Shown here one piece after another: positions 5,873 to 6,733 of a stretch of 6,733 nt of DNA. The notes beneath the pieces are model-generated. The model was given only the letters and a program-made list of their open reading frames with translations. It did no database searches and was not told the origin of the DNA. How positions within the stretch are numbered: position 1 is the first letter of the stretch; each line of letters starts with the position of its first letter. The DNA is from JACMLD01 sp039915085 (GTDB lineage Bacteria > Bacteroidota > Bacteroidia > Chitinophagales > Chitinophagaceae), in the NCBI GenBank assembly GCA_039915085.1, contig JBDSOC010000224.1:1-6733 (forward strand), read 5' to 3'. A program made the position numbers and the translations under genes.

Positions 5873-6196
5873 ATGAAAAAGATAATCCCAGGTTTTGCAA
5901 TCCTGATTCTTATTAATAGTATTTGCTTTTGTCAACTTGTAAAAAGCAACCCCTTCCGTTTACCTCCCGTAAAAGATGATACGCTGTATCTTGACGTTCA
6001 AAATGTTGTAGCGCTTAAAAACAATGTTTCGGAAATAGTGAATATTAAGGCAGAAAATGCAAACCTTACCATTAAAAAAGACAGTTTGATAGTAATTCCA
6101 ACCCAATTGGGATTGCTGACCATTACATTTGTTTACAAAGAAAAAACAGAGAAAAAAACTTATTTCTGTAAGCAGCTTCCTTACCCTGGCAGATAA
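5873..6196 (+). CDS. Small secreted protein resembling a single GldM C-terminal module
   Basis: This 107-residue protein has a Sec signal peptide: KK at 2-3, a hydrophobic core IIPGFAILILINSI, and probable cleavage after C20 before Q21 (FC-Q resembles the common Bacteroidota 'FAQ' site). The cysteines C18 and C20 lack a proper lipobox, so a lipoprotein is less likely. The mature part of about 87 residues is predicted beta-rich: LYLDVQNVVALKNN (38-51), VNIKAENANLTIKKDSLIVIPTQLG (56-80), LTITFVYKEK (82-91), and a closing F-C-K-x-L-P-Y-P-G at 98-106. The order 'N..v.I.a.na.l...d.....P...G...I...yk......F.vk.lP.P' resembles repeats in the C-terminal region of GldM, the gliding/type IX secretion motor component, and in GldM-C-like Bacteroidota proteins. 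Homology is inferred from memory of that pattern. Full GldM is about 500 residues, so this is at most one module. Its function is unknown. Confidence 0.7.
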   Translation: MKKIIPGFAILILINSICFCQLVKSNPFRLPPVKDDTLYLDVQNVVALKNNVSEIVNIKAENANLTIKKDSLIVIPTQLGLLTITFVYKEKTEKKTYFCKQLPYPGR

Positions 6197-6202
6197 AGCC
6201 AG
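6186..6202. terminator. Small hairpin between two convergent gene ends
   Basis: CTGGC at 6186-6190 pairs perfectly with GCCAG at 6198-6202 around AGATAAA, which contains the TAA stop of the small secreted protein gene. A second GCCAG at 6222-6226, inside the YkgJ gene end, could pair alternatively. A T-run (6211-6214) follows at a distance on the plus strand. Five base pairs make a weak structure; position between converging genes is the main support. Confidence 0.25.
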
Positions 6203-6214
6203 ATCGCGCCTTTT

Positions 6215-6700
6215 CTATTTCGCCAGCACTAATAATTTTTCGAGTACATAATAAGTAATCGGACAAAAGCTTACATTTTTTAATGTTATCAGCGGACGAT
6301 CGATCAATACATCTTCATCTGTATATGGGAAGCGGTGACAATCGGAAGGCCTGTCTTCGTAAATACTGCAATAATTATCTTCTCCTAAAAAAGGACAGGG
6401 TGCTGATTTTGCAACGTAATCTCCGTCTTTATCCAGCCGCAAATAGGATTCAATAAAAACGCCTTCTTTCATTTTTAACCGTTTGGCTATTCTTTTTATA
6501 TCCGGCGTTTTAAAGCGGGGGGAATAATTTTTACAACACGCGCCGCATTGCAGGCAATCAATTTTTTCAAATGCTTCTTCATTCAAATCAGGCAATAAAC
6601 GTAAAACCTTTTTTCTGTCCGGCCGCTGCAGAAATTGTTTATATTTTTTCTGGTGTTCTTCTGATCTTTTTTGCCAGTTATCCGGTAATTCGTTTTCCAT
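6215..6700 (-). CDS. YkgJ/UPF0153 family cysteine-cluster protein
   Basis: The 161-residue product contains the family hallmark C-x2-C-x2-C-C at 49-56 (CLQCGACC: C49, C52, C55, C56). Further cysteines lie at C102 (APCPFLG), C111 (NYCSIYEDRPSDC), C121 and C146, so eight cysteines in all could bind zinc or an iron-sulfur cluster. The spacing CxxCxxCC...CPFL......C.IY..RP..C..FP is that of the CxxCxxCC-type putative metal-binding proteins, whose role is unknown; a cytoplasmic location is likely since no signal peptide is present. The first 45 residues are highly charged and helical in appearance (NWQKRSEEHQKKYKQFLQRPDRKK). The ATG at 6698-6700 is the only credible start and has no clear Shine-Dalgarno motif. 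It converges on the small secreted protein gene with 18 bp between stops. Only 33 bases are visible upstream, so its promoter cannot be judged. Confidence 0.88.
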   Translation of the reverse strand: MENELPDNWQKRSEEHQKKYKQFLQRPDRKKVLRLLPDLNEEAFEKIDCLQCGACCKNYSPRFKTPDIKRIAKRLKMKEGVFIESYLRLDKDGDYVAKSAPCPFLGEDNYCSIYEDRPSDCHRFPYTDEDVLIDRPLITLKNVSFCPITYYVLEKLLVLAK

Positions 6701-6733
6701 ATTCTAAATACTTTGCTGGTATAGCGATGGGCT

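Noticed and set aside
6701..6733. Possible C-terminal end of another minus-strand gene upstream of the YkgJ-like gene
   Set aside because: All three minus-strand frames are open for some distance here (one ends at TAG near 6704), and 33 bases are too few to tell coding from non-coding sequence.
1..6733. Undescribed defence, mobile or biosynthetic system
   Set aside because: I found no transposase, integrase, toxin-antitoxin pair, reverse transcriptase, CRISPR repeat or phage gene. The genes are separate housekeeping or single-function units with ordinary spacing.

Overview
The window looks like ordinary chromosomal sequence from a Bacteroidota bacterium, most likely of the Chitinophagaceae type. 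The evidence is AT-rich DNA, A-rich leaders without Shine-Dalgarno sequences before most start codons, upstream sequences resembling the Bacteroidota -33 TTTG / -7 TAnnTTTG promoter, and protein types common in that phylum (a GldM C-terminal-like module, a Bacteroidota-type deoxynucleoside kinase, a DinB-like protein of the 'HEAHHRGQ' type). The placement is inferred from sequence character; no database search was run.

Layout: (1) 2-238 (+) is a 78-residue DinB/YfiT-like protein that seems to have lost its middle. (2) 239-332 is a short convergent spacer with inverted and tandem copies of a 14-nt AT-rich unit. (3) 333-2099 (-) is a full-length SppA-type membrane signal peptide peptidase. (4) 2100-2166 is a divergent promoter region. 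(5) 2167-2655 (+) is FolK, followed after 50 bp by a deoxynucleoside kinase at 2706-3338 (+); the two probably form an operon. (6) 3339-3516 is a gap with a weak hairpin and a probable promoter. (7) 3517-4764 (+) is an EntS/MFS_3-type 12-helix exporter, followed by 4863-5765 (+), an exported metallo-beta-lactamase-fold hydrolase with a twin-arginine signal. (8) 5766-5872 is a gap with a perfect A/T hairpin and a probable promoter. (9) 5873-6196 (+) is a small secreted protein resembling one GldM C-terminal module. (10) 6215-6700 (-) is a YkgJ/UPF0153 cysteine-cluster protein, convergent with the previous gene.

Functionally this is a housekeeping mixture: membrane proteolysis (SppA), folate synthesis (FolK), deoxynucleoside salvage (dNK), export (MFS), a periplasmic hydrolase and two poorly understood small proteins. 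FolK and the kinase are both small-molecule phosphotransferases of the nucleotide/folate economy and may be co-transcribed. The MFS exporter and MBL hydrolase are same-strand neighbours, but a functional link is not shown.

I found no mobile element, CRISPR array, RNA gene, phage gene or defence-type cassette, and no convincing undescribed multi-gene system. The most worthwhile observations are the internally shortened DinB-like gene, the free-standing GldM-like module, the unusual active-site motifs of the deoxynucleoside kinase, and the repeat between the first two genes.
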